A stretch of DNA of 64,000 nucleotides from Janthinobacterium sp. 344 (GTDB lineage Bacteria; Pseudomonadota; Gammaproteobacteria; Burkholderiales; Burkholderiaceae_D). Made by a program: the position numbers and the translations under genes. The notes below the pieces were generated by a model, which had not been told where the DNA came from, did not search any database, and saw only the letters and a list, made by a program, of their open reading frames with translations. Where the stretch lies: assembly GCF_900112025.1 (NCBI RefSeq), contig NZ_FOKL01000008.1:38601-102600 (forward strand), written 5' to 3'. Positions 47,207 through 58,759 of the stretch are shown one piece after another (the first letter of the stretch is position 1; every line of letters starts with the position of its first letter).

Positions 47207-48282
47207 TGCGCCGTTTGACTTGTTTATTCTTATTCTGCAGCGCCGCCGCCATCGCCGCGCCGCCCGCCTTCGCCCCCGTCACGCCGCTGGCGGCCGGCCA
47301 GACCCTGCGCCTGCCGCACGACTTCGGCGCCCATCCCGCGTATAAAACGGAATGGTGGTACGCGACCGGCTGGGTCAAGACCGCCGCCGGCGAGCAGCTG
47401 GGCTACCAGGTGACCTTTTTTCGCAGCGCGACGGCCACGGACGCGGACAATCCCAGCGCGTTTGCGCCGAAGCAGCTGATCATCGGCCACGCGGCCCTGT
47501 CCGACCCGAAGCTGGGCAAGCTGCTGCACGACGAGAAAAGCGCGCGCGAGGGCTTCGGACTGGCCCATGCCAAGGTGGGCGACACGGATGTGAAGCTGGA
47601 CGACTGGCGCCTGCGGCGCCAGGCCGATGGCACTTACCAGGTGAGCCTGGCCGCGCGCGACTTCAATTTGCAGCTGACCCTCGCGCCCACCCAGCCCGTG
47701 CTGCTGCAAGGCGTGGGCGGCTACTCGCGCAAGGGCGCGCAACCCGCGCAAGCGAGCTACTACTACAGCGAGCCGCAGCTTGCCACCCGTGGCACGATCA
47801 CCCGCGCGGGCGGCCAGCCGGAAGCCGTGACGGGCACCACCTGGCTCGATCACGAGTGGTCCAGCCAGGTGCTCGATGCGGATGCCAGCGGCTGGAACTG
47901 GATCGGCGCCAACCTCGACGACGGCGGCGCCCTGATGGCCTTCCAGATCCGCAGCAAGACAGGTGCTAAACTATGGGCGCACGCGACCTGGCGCGACGCG
48001 TCCGGCAAGATGACGCAGTTCGCGCCCGGCGACGTCGATTTCACGCCCACGCAGCTGTGGCGCTCGCCCCGCACGCAGGCCGAATACCCGGTCGCCACCG
48101 AGATCCGCACGGGCGCCATACGCTGGCAGATCAAGCCGCTGCAGCCGGACCAGGAACTCGATTCGCGCAGGTCCACCGGCGCCGTATACTGGGAAGGCGC
48201 CGTGACGGTGGAGCGCGGCGGCCAGCCCGTGGGCCGCGCCTACCTGGAAATGACGGGCTACGTGCAGCCGATGAAGTTATAA
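47206..48282 (+). CDS. AttH/CrtC-like lipocalin-fold secreted protein
   Basis: The 358-residue protein has a signal peptide (LTCLFLFCSAAAIAAPPAFA) and the AttH/carotenoid-1,2-hydratase-like core: YKTEWWYATGWVKTAAGEQL near the start and GTTWLDHEWSSQVLDADASG, WNWIGANLDDGGALMAFQIR later. In Agrobacterium AttH goes with FtsX-type permeases; the same partnership is seen here. Probably periplasmic; ligand unknown. Confidence 0.87.
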   Translation: MRRLTCLFLFCSAAAIAAPPAFAPVTPLAAGQTLRLPHDFGAHPAYKTEWWYATGWVKTAAGEQLGYQVTFFRSATATDADNPSAFAPKQLIIGHAALSDPKLGKLLHDEKSAREGFGLAHAKVGDTDVKLDDWRLRRQADGTYQVSLAARDFNLQLTLAPTQPVLLQGVGGYSRKGAQPAQASYYYSEPQLATRGTITRAGGQPEAVTGTTWLDHEWSSQVLDADASGWNWIGANLDDGGALMAFQIRSKTGAKLWAHATWRDASGKMTQFAPGDVDFTPTQLWRSPRTQAEYPVATEIRTGAIRWQIKPLQPDQELDSRRSTGAVYWEGAVTVERGGQPVGRAYLEMTGYVQPMKL

Positions 48283-48299
48283 GCAATGCATACAATGCC

Positions 48300-48326
48300 G
48301 GAGTCAGACCCATCGGGTCCGCCCCC
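48300..48326. repeat. Degenerate GGGTCGGACC palindrome
   Basis: GGAGTCAGACCC-ATC-GGGTCCGCCCCC, related to the perfect repeat at 28777, in the gap between the AttH-like and ABC exporter genes. Confidence 0.55.
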
Positions 48327-48361
48327 GGACAAGCAAAAAAGTAAATCCTAAGCGAAAAACA

Positions 48362-50224
<1,863 letters not shown>

Positions 50225-50235
50225 GCAGGACCATC

Positions 50236-50910
50236 ATGAACGCACTTTTCCACGCCAACCTGGGCATCACCGATTTCTGGACTTTTTTGCTGGGGACGAT
50301 CTTCATCGTCATCCTGCCCGGCCCCAATTCCATGTACGTGCTGTCGGTGGCGGCCCAGCGCGGCGTGCGCATTGCCTACCAGGGCGCCTTCGGCATCTTC
50401 GCCGGCGACCTGATTCTGATGGTGCTGTCGGCCTGCGGCGTGGCCTCGCTGCTGAAAGCCAGCCCCGCCCTGTTTTATGTGGTGAAGTACATCGGCGCGG
50501 CCTACCTGGGCTGGATCGGCCTGCAGATGCTGATAGGCTGCTGGCGCAAGCTGCGCGCGCCTGGCCACGCCGAAGGTGAAACGGCGGCCGTGCCGACCGC
50601 CGTCAAGGAAAGCGATCCGTTCCGCAAGGCGCTGATCATCAGCCTGATGAACCCGAAAGCCATTTTGTTCTTCATCTCGTTTTTCATCCAGTTCGTCGAC
50701 CCGGCGTTCCCGAACCCCGTGCTGTCCTTCATCGGCCTGGGCCTGATCTGCCAGGTGATCAGCTTCAGTTATCTGACGGCCATCATTTTCGTGGGCGCCC
50801 GCCTGGCCGAAACCTTCCGCCGCCGTCGCCGCCTGTCGGCCGGCATGGGCGGCGGCGTGGGCGCCATGTTCATCGCCTTCGGCGCCAAACTGGCCACCGC
50901 CACACTATAA
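50236..50910 (+). CDS. leuE: LeuE/LysE-family amino-acid exporter
   Basis: The 224-residue membrane protein has six helices. It opens with the family block TFLLGTIFIVILPGPNSMYV and VLSVAAQRGVRIAYQGAFGI, with ALIISLMNPKAILFFISFF in the second half. Resemblance is closest to leucine exporter LeuE, so the symbol is tentative. The next gene starts 12 bp later. Confidence 0.85.
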   Translation: MNALFHANLGITDFWTFLLGTIFIVILPGPNSMYVLSVAAQRGVRIAYQGAFGIFAGDLILMVLSACGVASLLKASPALFYVVKYIGAAYLGWIGLQMLIGCWRKLRAPGHAEGETAAVPTAVKESDPFRKALIISLMNPKAILFFISFFIQFVDPAFPNPVLSFIGLGLICQVISFSYLTAIIFVGARLAETFRRRRRLSAGMGGGVGAMFIAFGAKLATATL

Positions 50911-50922
50911 GGAAAAGCCACC

Positions 50923-52014
50923 TTGACTGACCTCGAACTGCGCCAGCGCTGCCACACCATCCTTCCCGGCCACCGCCAGCCCACGCCGGCGGCCACCTTC
51001 GCCGCCATGGCCGCCTGGTGCGAGGCCAACGACATTGCGCACGATACCTATGGCGACGGCGCGCTGATCGAACAGTTCGAGAACAAGGTGGCCAGCCTGC
51101 TCGGCTTCGAGGCGGCCGTGTTCTGCATCACGGGCACCATGACGCAAGTCACCGCCCTGCGCCTGGCCTGCCAGGACCGCGGTTCGCGCCTGGTGGCGCT
51201 GCACCCCACTTCGCACATCCTGCGCCACGAGCGGGGCAACCATGAGCTGCTCGATCACTTCAAGGGCTTGATGATCGGCGACCAGCACCGCCCGTGGACG
51301 GTGGACGACTTGCGCGCCGTGCCTGATGCGCTGGGCGCCGCGCAGGTCGAGCTGCCGATGCGCGAGATCGGCGGCCAGTGCCCATCGTGGGACGCATTGA
51401 ACGACATCAAGCGGCACTGCCGCGAACGCAACATCCACCTGCACATGGATGGCGCACGCCTGTGGGAGGCGCAAGCGGGTTTCAATCGGCCCCTGCCCGC
51501 CATCTGCGACGGCTTTGACTCCGTGTACGTCTCGCTGTACAAGGGCATCGGCGGCCTCGGTGGCGCCATGCTGGCCGGCAGCCGCCCGTTTGTCGAGCGT
51601 GCGCGCGAATGGTTCCGCCGCCAGGGCGGCAATATCATCCACCGCACGCCCTACGTGGTGGCCGCCGCCATGCAATTCGACGCGCGCCTGGCGGCCATGC
51701 CACGCTATTTCGCCCGCACGCAGTGGCTGTACGCGCAGTTGCGTGATTTTCCGGCCATTGCCGTCAATCCCGCCCAGCCGCAGGCCAACATGCTGCATCT
51801 GCACCTGCCCGTCTCGCGCGAGCGGGCCATCGCCATCCGCGACCAGGTGGCAGGGGACCACGGCATCTGGCTGTTCGGCCGCGCCAGCCACGCCGCCCTG
51901 CCCGGCCACAGCGTGGTGGAATGGTATGTGGGAGACAACTTGCTGGAACTGCCGGACGACGCCGTGCGGCTGGCATTGACCCTGCTGGACCAGGCCATGC
52001 GCGCCCGGCCATGA
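50923..52014 (+). CDS. Threonine-aldolase-family PLP enzyme
   Basis: The 363-residue fold-type I protein has the PLP lysine in SLYKGIGGLGGAMLAG and HMDGARLWEAQ upstream (Asp binding the pyridine ring). This is the beta-eliminating lyase/threonine aldolase family; low-specificity L-threonine aldolases have about 340 residues. Reaction not certain. The start is an unusual TTG at 50923 preceded by AAGGAAAA; no ATG gives a complete N-terminus. Same direction as leuE. Confidence 0.85.
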   Translation: MTDLELRQRCHTILPGHRQPTPAATFAAMAAWCEANDIAHDTYGDGALIEQFENKVASLLGFEAAVFCITGTMTQVTALRLACQDRGSRLVALHPTSHILRHERGNHELLDHFKGLMIGDQHRPWTVDDLRAVPDALGAAQVELPMREIGGQCPSWDALNDIKRHCRERNIHLHMDGARLWEAQAGFNRPLPAICDGFDSVYVSLYKGIGGLGGAMLAGSRPFVERAREWFRRQGGNIIHRTPYVVAAAMQFDARLAAMPRYFARTQWLYAQLRDFPAIAVNPAQPQANMLHLHLPVSRERAIAIRDQVAGDHGIWLFGRASHAALPGHSVVEWYVGDNLLELPDDAVRLALTLLDQAMRARP

Positions 52015-52096
52015 GCAACGCGGCTCGGCGCAGGTCGGCGTAGGCCGGGGTAGCGCACGGCGCGTAAGCCGCCGCCACCAGCGTCGTGCTCCCCCC

Positions 52097-52123
52097 AAAA
52101 AAAGCGCCCGAAGGCGCTTTTTT
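52097..52123. terminator. Bidirectional terminator
   Basis: AAAAAAAGCGCC-CGAA-GGCGCTTTTTT between the aldolase-like and fadL-like genes, which converge. Confidence 0.92.
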
Positions 52124-52159
52124 CATTTCATGGCGGCCGGGTCGGCCGCCACTACCTGC

Positions 52160-53605
52160 TTAGAACTTGTAGTTGTAAGCGAGACCGATCAACTGCATGC
52201 GGGTCTTGAACAGGCCCTTGGTGGTTTCGCCGTTGCCGGTGCAGCCCGGGGTCACTGGCGAGCAGTTATTCGTGTAGTTGACGTCAGCATCCTTGAAGTC
52301 GATATAGCTGTACGCCAGGTCGATCGAGGAGTTGGCGTTCAGCTTCCAGTTGGCGCCGATCGAATACTGCATGCGGTCGCTGTCCGGCAAGGCCGGGTGG
52401 CGCAGTTCCGCGCCGCGCACTGGCGCCTGGTCGTGGGCGATACCGGCGCGCAGCAGCAGGTTTTCGCTGTACTTGTAGTTGGTGCCCAGCGAGACGCGGT
52501 AGGTATCCTTCCAGTTCTGGCGGATGCGCTCGGCGCCTTCGGCCGTCGGCGGGAACTGGATGTCCAGGTTTTCCAGGCGCGAGGTGCGGGTCCAGGTGAC
52601 GTCGCCCATCAAGGCCCAGCGGTCATCCATCTGATGGAAAGCGTTGATCGACAGGGTTTCCGGCGTGCGCACTTCCACCAGCGCCTTCGAGTTGACCTTG
52701 CCCGAAGCGGCGGAAATGAAGCCATTCACGGCGGCGTTGTTCGACACTTGCGAGAAGTCCCAGATCGTGTCGCCTTTCAGCTTGTGCGAAATCGACGAAC
52801 GGTAGGCGATACCGATACGCGTGCCTTCATTGAGCTGGTACAGATAGCCCAGGTTGAAGCCGAAGCCCCAGTCATCGCCATCCATCGAGGCATGGCCATC
52901 CTTGGCGCCCTGCAGCGCGGCGCCGGCGGCTTGCGCCGCAGCCAGGCCCTGCGTCTTGGCGATATTCGCCAGGAAGGCTTGCGACGCGGCTGGCGCATGC
53001 TGGCCCAGGAAGGCAACGGTGCCCGGCACGTCGACGGCCTGGCCCAGTTCCGCCTTCATGTATTCGGCGGTGATGCCGAAACCGAACGAGTGGTGCTGGT
53101 CCAGCTTGAACGAAACGGAAGGATTCAGGGCGATGGCTTCGAGCTTGATGTTGGTGATCGCATAGCGGCCGCTCCACGCATTGCCGTAATCGAGCTTGGC
53201 GCCGTATGGCACGAACAGGCCTGCGCCGACGGTCCACTGGTCATTGATCTTCTTGCTCGCGTACAGGGCTGGCGCGAAGACGGCGTCTGGCGCATAGTCC
53301 TTGGTCGTGCCGCCCGGATTGCGGCCCGTGAACGTCTTCGAACCCGTGTCTTCGTAGGTCGAATGCGGTACCACGATGGTGCCGCCACCGACGAACTGCG
53401 TGCCTTCCAGGCGCGACATGCCGGCCGGGTTGTAGAAAATGGTCGATGCATCGGCCGCTTCGGCGGCGTTGGCGTCGGCCGAACCCTGGCCGGAAACGGA
53501 TTGCGAGCCAAAACGGTAGCCCGAGGCGTGTGCGGTGGAAGAAATGCCGGCGAATGCGGCGATGATCAGGAGGGGCAGATAGCTACGTTTCAAGTTCGGT
53601 TTCAA
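52160..53605 (-). CDS. FadL-family outer-membrane transporter
   Basis: The 481-residue protein has a signal peptide (LPLLIIAAFAGISSTAHA) then the FadL opening SGYRFGSQSVSGQGSADANA and AEAADASTIFYNPAGMSRLE, with the conserved NPAGM. The rest is a beta-barrel pattern ending in a C-terminal aromatic Phe (GLAYNYKF). It takes up long-chain fatty acids or other hydrophobic compounds. Contains an Ala-rich insert (AAGAALQGAKDGHASMDGDD) that is longer than in E. coli FadL. Confidence 0.92.
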   Translation of the reverse strand: MKPNLKRSYLPLLIIAAFAGISSTAHASGYRFGSQSVSGQGSADANAAEAADASTIFYNPAGMSRLEGTQFVGGGTIVVPHSTYEDTGSKTFTGRNPGGTTKDYAPDAVFAPALYASKKINDQWTVGAGLFVPYGAKLDYGNAWSGRYAITNIKLEAIALNPSVSFKLDQHHSFGFGITAEYMKAELGQAVDVPGTVAFLGQHAPAASQAFLANIAKTQGLAAAQAAGAALQGAKDGHASMDGDDWGFGFNLGYLYQLNEGTRIGIAYRSSISHKLKGDTIWDFSQVSNNAAVNGFISAASGKVNSKALVEVRTPETLSINAFHQMDDRWALMGDVTWTRTSRLENLDIQFPPTAEGAERIRQNWKDTYRVSLGTNYKYSENLLLRAGIAHDQAPVRGAELRHPALPDSDRMQYSIGANWKLNANSSIDLAYSYIDFKDADVNYTNNCSPVTPGCTGNGETTKGLFKTRMQLIGLAYNYKF

Positions 53606-53742
53606 GTTCGTCTCACTTTATATTATATGGTTTGTACTTCGGCATATTGTCTCGGGCGTTTCAACCTGGCCCGTCCTGCACATTTCTTGCCGCCGTGAAC
53701 TCCAATTCACCGACGGCATGAGCGAAGCATATAATATTTTTG

Positions 53743-53763
53743 AAAAAAAAGCGAACGATCGCT
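53743..53763 (-). terminator. Terminator of the GGDEF-EAL gene
   Basis: On the minus strand AGCGA-TCGT-TCGCT is followed by a T-run, 5 bp downstream of the gene. Confidence 0.85.
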
Positions 53764-53767
53764 CTTT

Positions 53768-56587
53768 TTATGAAACGGCGTTGTTTTCCGCGCCATGCAC
53801 GGGGCTGTAGGGCGGCAGCACGGGGGCGGGAAGTGGGATGAGAAAACGCTTGCGCATCAGCGCCAGCATGTGTTCGGCGGGCACGGGGCGCGAGATAAAA
53901 TAGCCCTGCACTTCGTTGCATTGCAAGGCGCGCAGGATGTCGAGCTGCTCGCGCGTCTCCACCCCTTCGGCTACCACGCTCATGCCCAGCGCATGCGCCA
54001 TCGACAGGATGGCGCGCACGAACACTTCGCCCTGCTCCGAGCGGCCCAGCTCCATGGTGAAGGCGCGGTCGATCTTCAAGCCATCCATGGCGAACTTCTG
54101 CAGCTGCGACAGCGAGGAGTAGCCGGTGCCGAAATCGTCGACCAGCAGGCGCACGCCCAGCGCGCGGATGGCCGACAGCTGCTCCACGGCGCGGTTCTGC
54201 TCATCCATCATGGCCGATTCCGTGATTTCGACCTCGATCATGCGCGCGTCGATGCGGTGGCGCGCCAGCGCGGACGCCAGCACCTGGTGCACGTCGCCAC
54301 GGCCGAACTGGCGCGCCGACACGTTGATGGAGACTGGCACCAGCTCCTGGCCCGCCGCCTGCCAGTGCGCCATCTGCAAACACACTTTTTCGATGACGAC
54401 TTCGCCCAGCTGCGAAATCAGGCCGCTGCTCTCGGCCACGGGGATGAATTCCAGCGGCGGCACCATGCCGTGCTGCGGATGGCGCCAGCGCACCAGCGCT
54501 TCCATGCTGCACAGCTGGCCGCTCAGGGCATCGACGCGCGGCTGGTAGACGACGAGGAACTGGTCCTGCTCCAGCGCGGCCACCAGGCTTTGCTCCAGTT
54601 CGCGGCGGTTGCGGATGGTTTCGAACAATTCAGGCTGGAAGAAACGGTGGTGGCCCTTGCCCGCCACCTTCACGGCATACATGGCGATATCGGCATTTTT
54701 CAGCAGCACGTCCGTTTCGGCGCCGTCGCGCGGATACAGGCTGATGCCGATCGAGGCGCCCATCTTGTGGCGTTCGCTGCCCAGATAAAACGGCTCGTCG
54801 AAGGCGATGGCGATGCGCTGCGCCACCTGCTCGGCGCGGCTGTCGTCTTCCACCGGGTCGAGCACGACGACGAATTCATCGCCGCCCAGGCGCACCACAT
54901 GGTCGCCCGGCCGCAGCACGGCTTTCAGGCGCAGCGAGGCGGCGCGCAGCACCTTGTCGCCTTCCGCGTGGCCCTGCGTGTCGTTGATATCCTTGAAGCC
55001 GTCGAGGTCGATGAACAGCAGCGCCAGCATGTGCTGCGCGATGGCCGCGCGCGCCAGCGCCCCGGGCAGGAATTGCTGCAGCCAGTAGCGGTTGGGCAAG
55101 CCCGTCAAGCCATCTTCATTGGCCAGGCGGCGCAGGTCGCGCTCGTGCTCCTTGGCCGTGCTGATGTCTTGCAATGTCACGGCCAGGCGGTCGCCGCTGC
55201 GCACCAGGCGCCGGCGTATCCAGCGCAGCTTGAACGGATTGCCGTCCGGCAGCTCGATCTCTTCCTCGGAAAAACCGGACTGCATGGCGGCGCGGTAATT
55301 GTGGATGAGGTCGCGGAAATACGCTTCGTGCGCGCGCGACTGCAGGCGCATGCCCAGCAGCTGTTCGCGCCGCACGCCGAAATAGCCGGCACCCGGCTCG
55401 TTGCAGTCGACGATCTCGAAATCGACGATGGCGCCGTCCTCCCCGCGCAGGGCGGAAATGATGTAAAAGCCGTCGCTCGTGCCTTCGGTGGCCATGCGGT
55501 AGGCGTTGCGCACGCCTTCGGACTGGTGGTGGCGCCAGGCCAGGCGCAGCGACAGCACGGTGGCAATCACCGTAAACGCCAGCAGCAGCAAGGTCACGCC
55601 CAGGGCGATGCCGATGTAGATGGTGCGCGTTTCCTCGTAGGGGTGCAGCATTTCGCTGTCGGCCAGGCCCACCACGGCCGTGAACGGATAGGCTTTCAGC
55701 GCCTGCCAGCCCACGTAACGGTTCTGCTTGTCGGAAAACGCCACCCGGCCGCCCGACTCCATGGCGCCGCTGTCCGTCTCCAGGAAACTCGTGTCGAGGA
55801 ACGGCGTGGCGCTGTTGCCATGCTCGCCATCGGCGGGCAGCACGCGCGCACCGAGGCGCGTGCTGAACAATTCGCCCTCCTCGCCCACCATGGCCGACAT
55901 GCCCAGCTTGCCAAAGTTGACGCTGTCGTAAAACTCGGAAAAATAGCTGGAGTGGATGGAGATGAGCAGCACGCCATCGAAATTGCCGTCCTCGTCTTCC
56001 AGCCGGCGCGTGAAATGCACGAGGCTGCCGCCGGCACCGGGCGCCGTGGCCGCCGCGTCTCCATTCGCCCGTCCCAGCGCGATGCGCAGGGCGCTGGAAT
56101 TGCTGCGCCAGTGACGCAGCAGGAAATCGCTGCGCTCGTTGGTGCGCAAGCGCGTCAGCGGCGCCGTCGCCGTCACGGCATGGCCCTTGCGGTCGAGGAT
56201 GGCGACGATGGCAAATTGCGGCAAGGCATACATGCCCTGCGTCTTCAATTGGTCGAGGCGCAGGTGGCCGCGCGAATTTTCCCATTCGTACTTGAGCTGC
56301 AGGGTCAGCTGGTCCATCTGCTCCAGCGTGCGCAGCAGGTACTGGCCATAGGCCTTCGACTGCGACGCCACGCTGTCGAGCGCCTGCTGCCGGGCGACCT
56401 TCTTTTCCGCCTCCAGCTGCAGCAGGGTGGCCGTCCACAACACGCCGCACAGGGCCAGGCACAGCAGAGGCCAGGCGAGGATCAGGCGCAGGTTCGCCCT
56501 GAGAAAATCGGCCCTGCTCATCTCCACCACGGCGGCGTTATTATTATTTACAAATTGTCGCAAGAACATGGTGCCCGTATCTGCCAT
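53768..56587 (-). CDS. Membrane PAS-GGDEF-EAL c-di-GMP enzyme
   Basis: The 939-residue protein has a membrane helix near 30-52 (LILAWPLLCLALCGVLWTAT), a periplasmic Cache-like sensor (about 55-320), a second helix near 325-350 (IYIGIALGVTLLLLAFTVIA), PAS (about 365-490), GGDEF with intact RLGGDEF (residue 568) and an RPGD inhibitory site five residues before it, and EAL with SMEALVRW (residue 696) and DDFGTGYSSL. Both activities look possible. Single gene with its own terminator. Confidence 0.93.
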   Translation of the reverse strand: MADTGTMFLRQFVNNNNAAVVEMSRADFLRANLRLILAWPLLCLALCGVLWTATLLQLEAEKKVARQQALDSVASQSKAYGQYLLRTLEQMDQLTLQLKYEWENSRGHLRLDQLKTQGMYALPQFAIVAILDRKGHAVTATAPLTRLRTNERSDFLLRHWRSNSSALRIALGRANGDAAATAPGAGGSLVHFTRRLEDEDGNFDGVLLISIHSSYFSEFYDSVNFGKLGMSAMVGEEGELFSTRLGARVLPADGEHGNSATPFLDTSFLETDSGAMESGGRVAFSDKQNRYVGWQALKAYPFTAVVGLADSEMLHPYEETRTIYIGIALGVTLLLLAFTVIATVLSLRLAWRHHQSEGVRNAYRMATEGTSDGFYIISALRGEDGAIVDFEIVDCNEPGAGYFGVRREQLLGMRLQSRAHEAYFRDLIHNYRAAMQSGFSEEEIELPDGNPFKLRWIRRRLVRSGDRLAVTLQDISTAKEHERDLRRLANEDGLTGLPNRYWLQQFLPGALARAAIAQHMLALLFIDLDGFKDINDTQGHAEGDKVLRAASLRLKAVLRPGDHVVRLGGDEFVVVLDPVEDDSRAEQVAQRIAIAFDEPFYLGSERHKMGASIGISLYPRDGAETDVLLKNADIAMYAVKVAGKGHHRFFQPELFETIRNRRELEQSLVAALEQDQFLVVYQPRVDALSGQLCSMEALVRWRHPQHGMVPPLEFIPVAESSGLISQLGEVVIEKVCLQMAHWQAAGQELVPVSINVSARQFGRGDVHQVLASALARHRIDARMIEVEITESAMMDEQNRAVEQLSAIRALGVRLLVDDFGTGYSSLSQLQKFAMDGLKIDRAFTMELGRSEQGEVFVRAILSMAHALGMSVVAEGVETREQLDILRALQCNEVQGYFISRPVPAEHMLALMRKRFLIPLPAPVLPPYSPVHGAENNAVS

Positions 56588-56729
56588 TTCTGTATTTCTT
56601 TAGGGACACACAAATTACCACAGAGTCATGATTGCATGTGAGCCAGCGGCGTAATTATGTATGCGCCGCGCTGACCGCCTGTCGCGCCTGCGTTACAATC
56701 AGCGTCCCTACCGTTGGAGAGTGTTACCC

Positions 56730-57704
56730 ATGCAGCAATATCAAGATTTGATCAAGACCGTCCTCGACACTGGCAGCTGGCAAGACAACCGCACGGGCAT
56801 CCGCACCCTGAGCGTGCCGGGCGCCATGATGCGTTTCGACTTGGCCAATGGCAATTTCCCTGCCGTGACCACCAAGAAGCTGGCGTTCAAATCCGTGATC
56901 GGCGAATTGTGCGCCTTCCTGCGCGCCTCGCGCAACGCGGCCGAATTCCGCGCGCTGGGCTGCAAGGTGTGGGACCAGAACGCCAATGAAAACGCGCAAT
57001 GGCTGGCCAACCCCTACCGCGAGGGCGAGGATGACCTCGGTCCCGTGTACGGCGTGCAATGGCGCCAATGGCCCGCGTATAAACTGCTCGACGCCGACCA
57101 GCCCGCACAAATCGCCGACGCGCAAGCGAACGGCTTTACCTTGATCGCCCCCGTCGTCGAAGACGGCGTGCAGAAAGTCCTGCTGTACAAGGCCGTCGAC
57201 CAGCTGCGCGAGTGCCTGGACACCATCATGACGAACCCGGGCAGCCGGCGCATCCTGTTCCACGGCTGGAACCCGGCCGTGCTGGACGCCGTCGCCCTGC
57301 CCGCCTGCCACTTGCTGTACCAATTCATCCCGAACGCCAGCACGCGTGAAATCTCGCTGTGCTTGTATGTACGCAGCAACGATATCGGCCTGGGCACGCC
57401 GTTCAACATCGCCGAAGGCGCGGCCCTGCTGCACCTGGTGGCGCGCCTGACGGGCTACACGCCGCGCTGGTTCACCTACTTCATCGGCGACGCCCACATC
57501 TATGAAAACCACCTGGACATGGTGCAGGAGCAATTGAAGCGCACGCCCTTCCCCGCCCCCCGGTTCGTCATTTCCGACCGCGTGCCCGAGTATGCCAAGA
57601 CGGGCAAGTACGAGCCCGAGTGGCTGGAAAAGATCGAACCGTCCGATTTCTCGCTGGAAGGCTATGAACACCATGCGCCGATCAAGGCGGCGATGGCGGT
57701 CTGA
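56730..57704 (+). CDS. thyA: Thymidylate synthase
   Basis: The 324-residue protein makes dTMP from dUMP with methylene-tetrahydrofolate. Hallmarks: [20 protein letters not shown] near the start and the catalytic Cys in [10 protein letters not shown], then [20 protein letters not shown]. It is longer than E. coli ThyA (264) because of an insert at about 100-160, as in other betaproteobacteria. The ATG at 56730 lies 12 bases after TTGGAGAG. Its TGA overlaps the next gene's ATG. Confidence 0.96.
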   Translation: MQQYQDLIKTVLDTGSWQDNRTGIRTLSVPGAMMRFDLANGNFPAVTTKKLAFKSVIGELCAFLRASRNAAEFRALGCKVWDQNANENAQWLANPYREGEDDLGPVYGVQWRQWPAYKLLDADQPAQIADAQANGFTLIAPVVEDGVQKVLLYKAVDQLRECLDTIMTNPGSRRILFHGWNPAVLDAVALPACHLLYQFIPNASTREISLCLYVRSNDIGLGTPFNIAEGAALLHLVARLTGYTPRWFTYFIGDAHIYENHLDMVQEQLKRTPFPAPRFVISDRVPEYAKTGKYEPEWLEKIEPSDFSLEGYEHHAPIKAAMAV

Positions 57705-58744
57705 TGGCGGCAACTCCCCTTGCCGCCCTGCACCGCAAGCTGTTTGACGAAACCGACGGCAACAAGTTCGCCCGCCTGAAAGACCGCCTGCTGACAAAGC
57801 ATGGGGTGGACGAGCGGCGCGCCGTGCTCGACATCCTTGTCGGCTACGCCAGGGACGGCCAGCTGCTGCACTGGCGCAACTTCGTCATGACGGACATCAT
57901 CGCGCTGGCCGAGCCAGGCGAGTGCGGCGACTTCTTTACGGACTGCCTGGACGTGCCCGACCTCAGCTACTGGGCCGTCGATGGCATGCTCAAGAGCATG
58001 GGCAAGGCCGCGTATGGCCCGCTGGTGGCGCTCGCCGCCGCGGACCACGCCAGGCCGGGCGCGCGCGCCAAGGCCATCAAGAGCCTGGCCGTCTTCAGCA
58101 GCCAGCCGTTCGACCGGGGCCTGATGCTCGATCCCGGCCATTGGAAGGCGGAGCAGCTGCGCGTGGCCGAGGTGCTGGCCTGGCAAGCGGACGGCTACCC
58201 GGATGGCCACGGCTTTGCGGCCCCGGCCACGCATGCCTCGCTGGCGGCACCGCAATCGCCGCTGGAAAAGGCGGCCGCGCGGCTGGAAAAGAAACTGGCG
58301 GCCAGGCGCCGGCGCGAGCAGGACCTGGCGCAGCCGTCGAACTGGCTGGCCATCGCCCAGCCCGACGACCTGCGGCAGATCAATGCCCGCTGGCGCTTGC
58401 CGGAGCACTATCAGCGCTTTCTCGCCTGCTACTCGCCGCTGCGCGTGAGCATCGAGCATGCGGACTATTTCCAGGGCTTGAACCTGTACGGTGCGGCCGA
58501 GCTGCTCAAGGCGCAGCATGGCTATGCCTGGAACCCTGTCACGCAGGAAAGCATCAGCGGCTGGCCGCGACACTATCTGGTGATCGCCGATGCGGGCGCC
58601 GATCCGTATTGCCTTGACCTCGATGCCGTCACCGATGGCGACGCGCCCGTCTATACGGCAGCGCATGGCGCCGGCGCCTGGCAATTCGAACGCCACGCGG
58701 ACAGCTTCGTCGACTTCCTGCAGGAAATCGCCGCCGCTGCCTAG
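57704..58744 (+). CDS. SUKH (SMI1/KNR4)-type protein with HEAT-like N-terminus
   Basis: The 346-residue protein has a helical N-terminal half (about 1-170; ALDILVGYARDGQLLHWRNF-like, VDGMLKSMGKAAYGPLVALA) reminiscent of HEAT repeats, and a C-terminal SUKH-like domain (about 205-345: INARWRLPEHYQRFLACYSP, SGWPRHYLVIADAGADPYCL, ADSFVDFLQEI). SUKH proteins are often immunity proteins of toxin systems. It overlaps thyA by one base, an unusual partner. Confidence 0.72.
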   Translation: MAATPLAALHRKLFDETDGNKFARLKDRLLTKHGVDERRAVLDILVGYARDGQLLHWRNFVMTDIIALAEPGECGDFFTDCLDVPDLSYWAVDGMLKSMGKAAYGPLVALAAADHARPGARAKAIKSLAVFSSQPFDRGLMLDPGHWKAEQLRVAEVLAWQADGYPDGHGFAAPATHASLAAPQSPLEKAAARLEKKLAARRRREQDLAQPSNWLAIAQPDDLRQINARWRLPEHYQRFLACYSPLRVSIEHADYFQGLNLYGAAELLKAQHGYAWNPVTQESISGWPRHYLVIADAGADPYCLDLDAVTDGDAPVYTAAHGAGAWQFERHADSFVDFLQEIAAAA

Positions 58745-58759
58745 GCTGCCTCGCCGGCC

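Noticed and set aside
53795..56641. 948-codon plus-strand frame
   Set aside because: Antisense to the GGDEF-EAL gene; His/Gln/Ala-rich composition typical of high-GC antisense frames.
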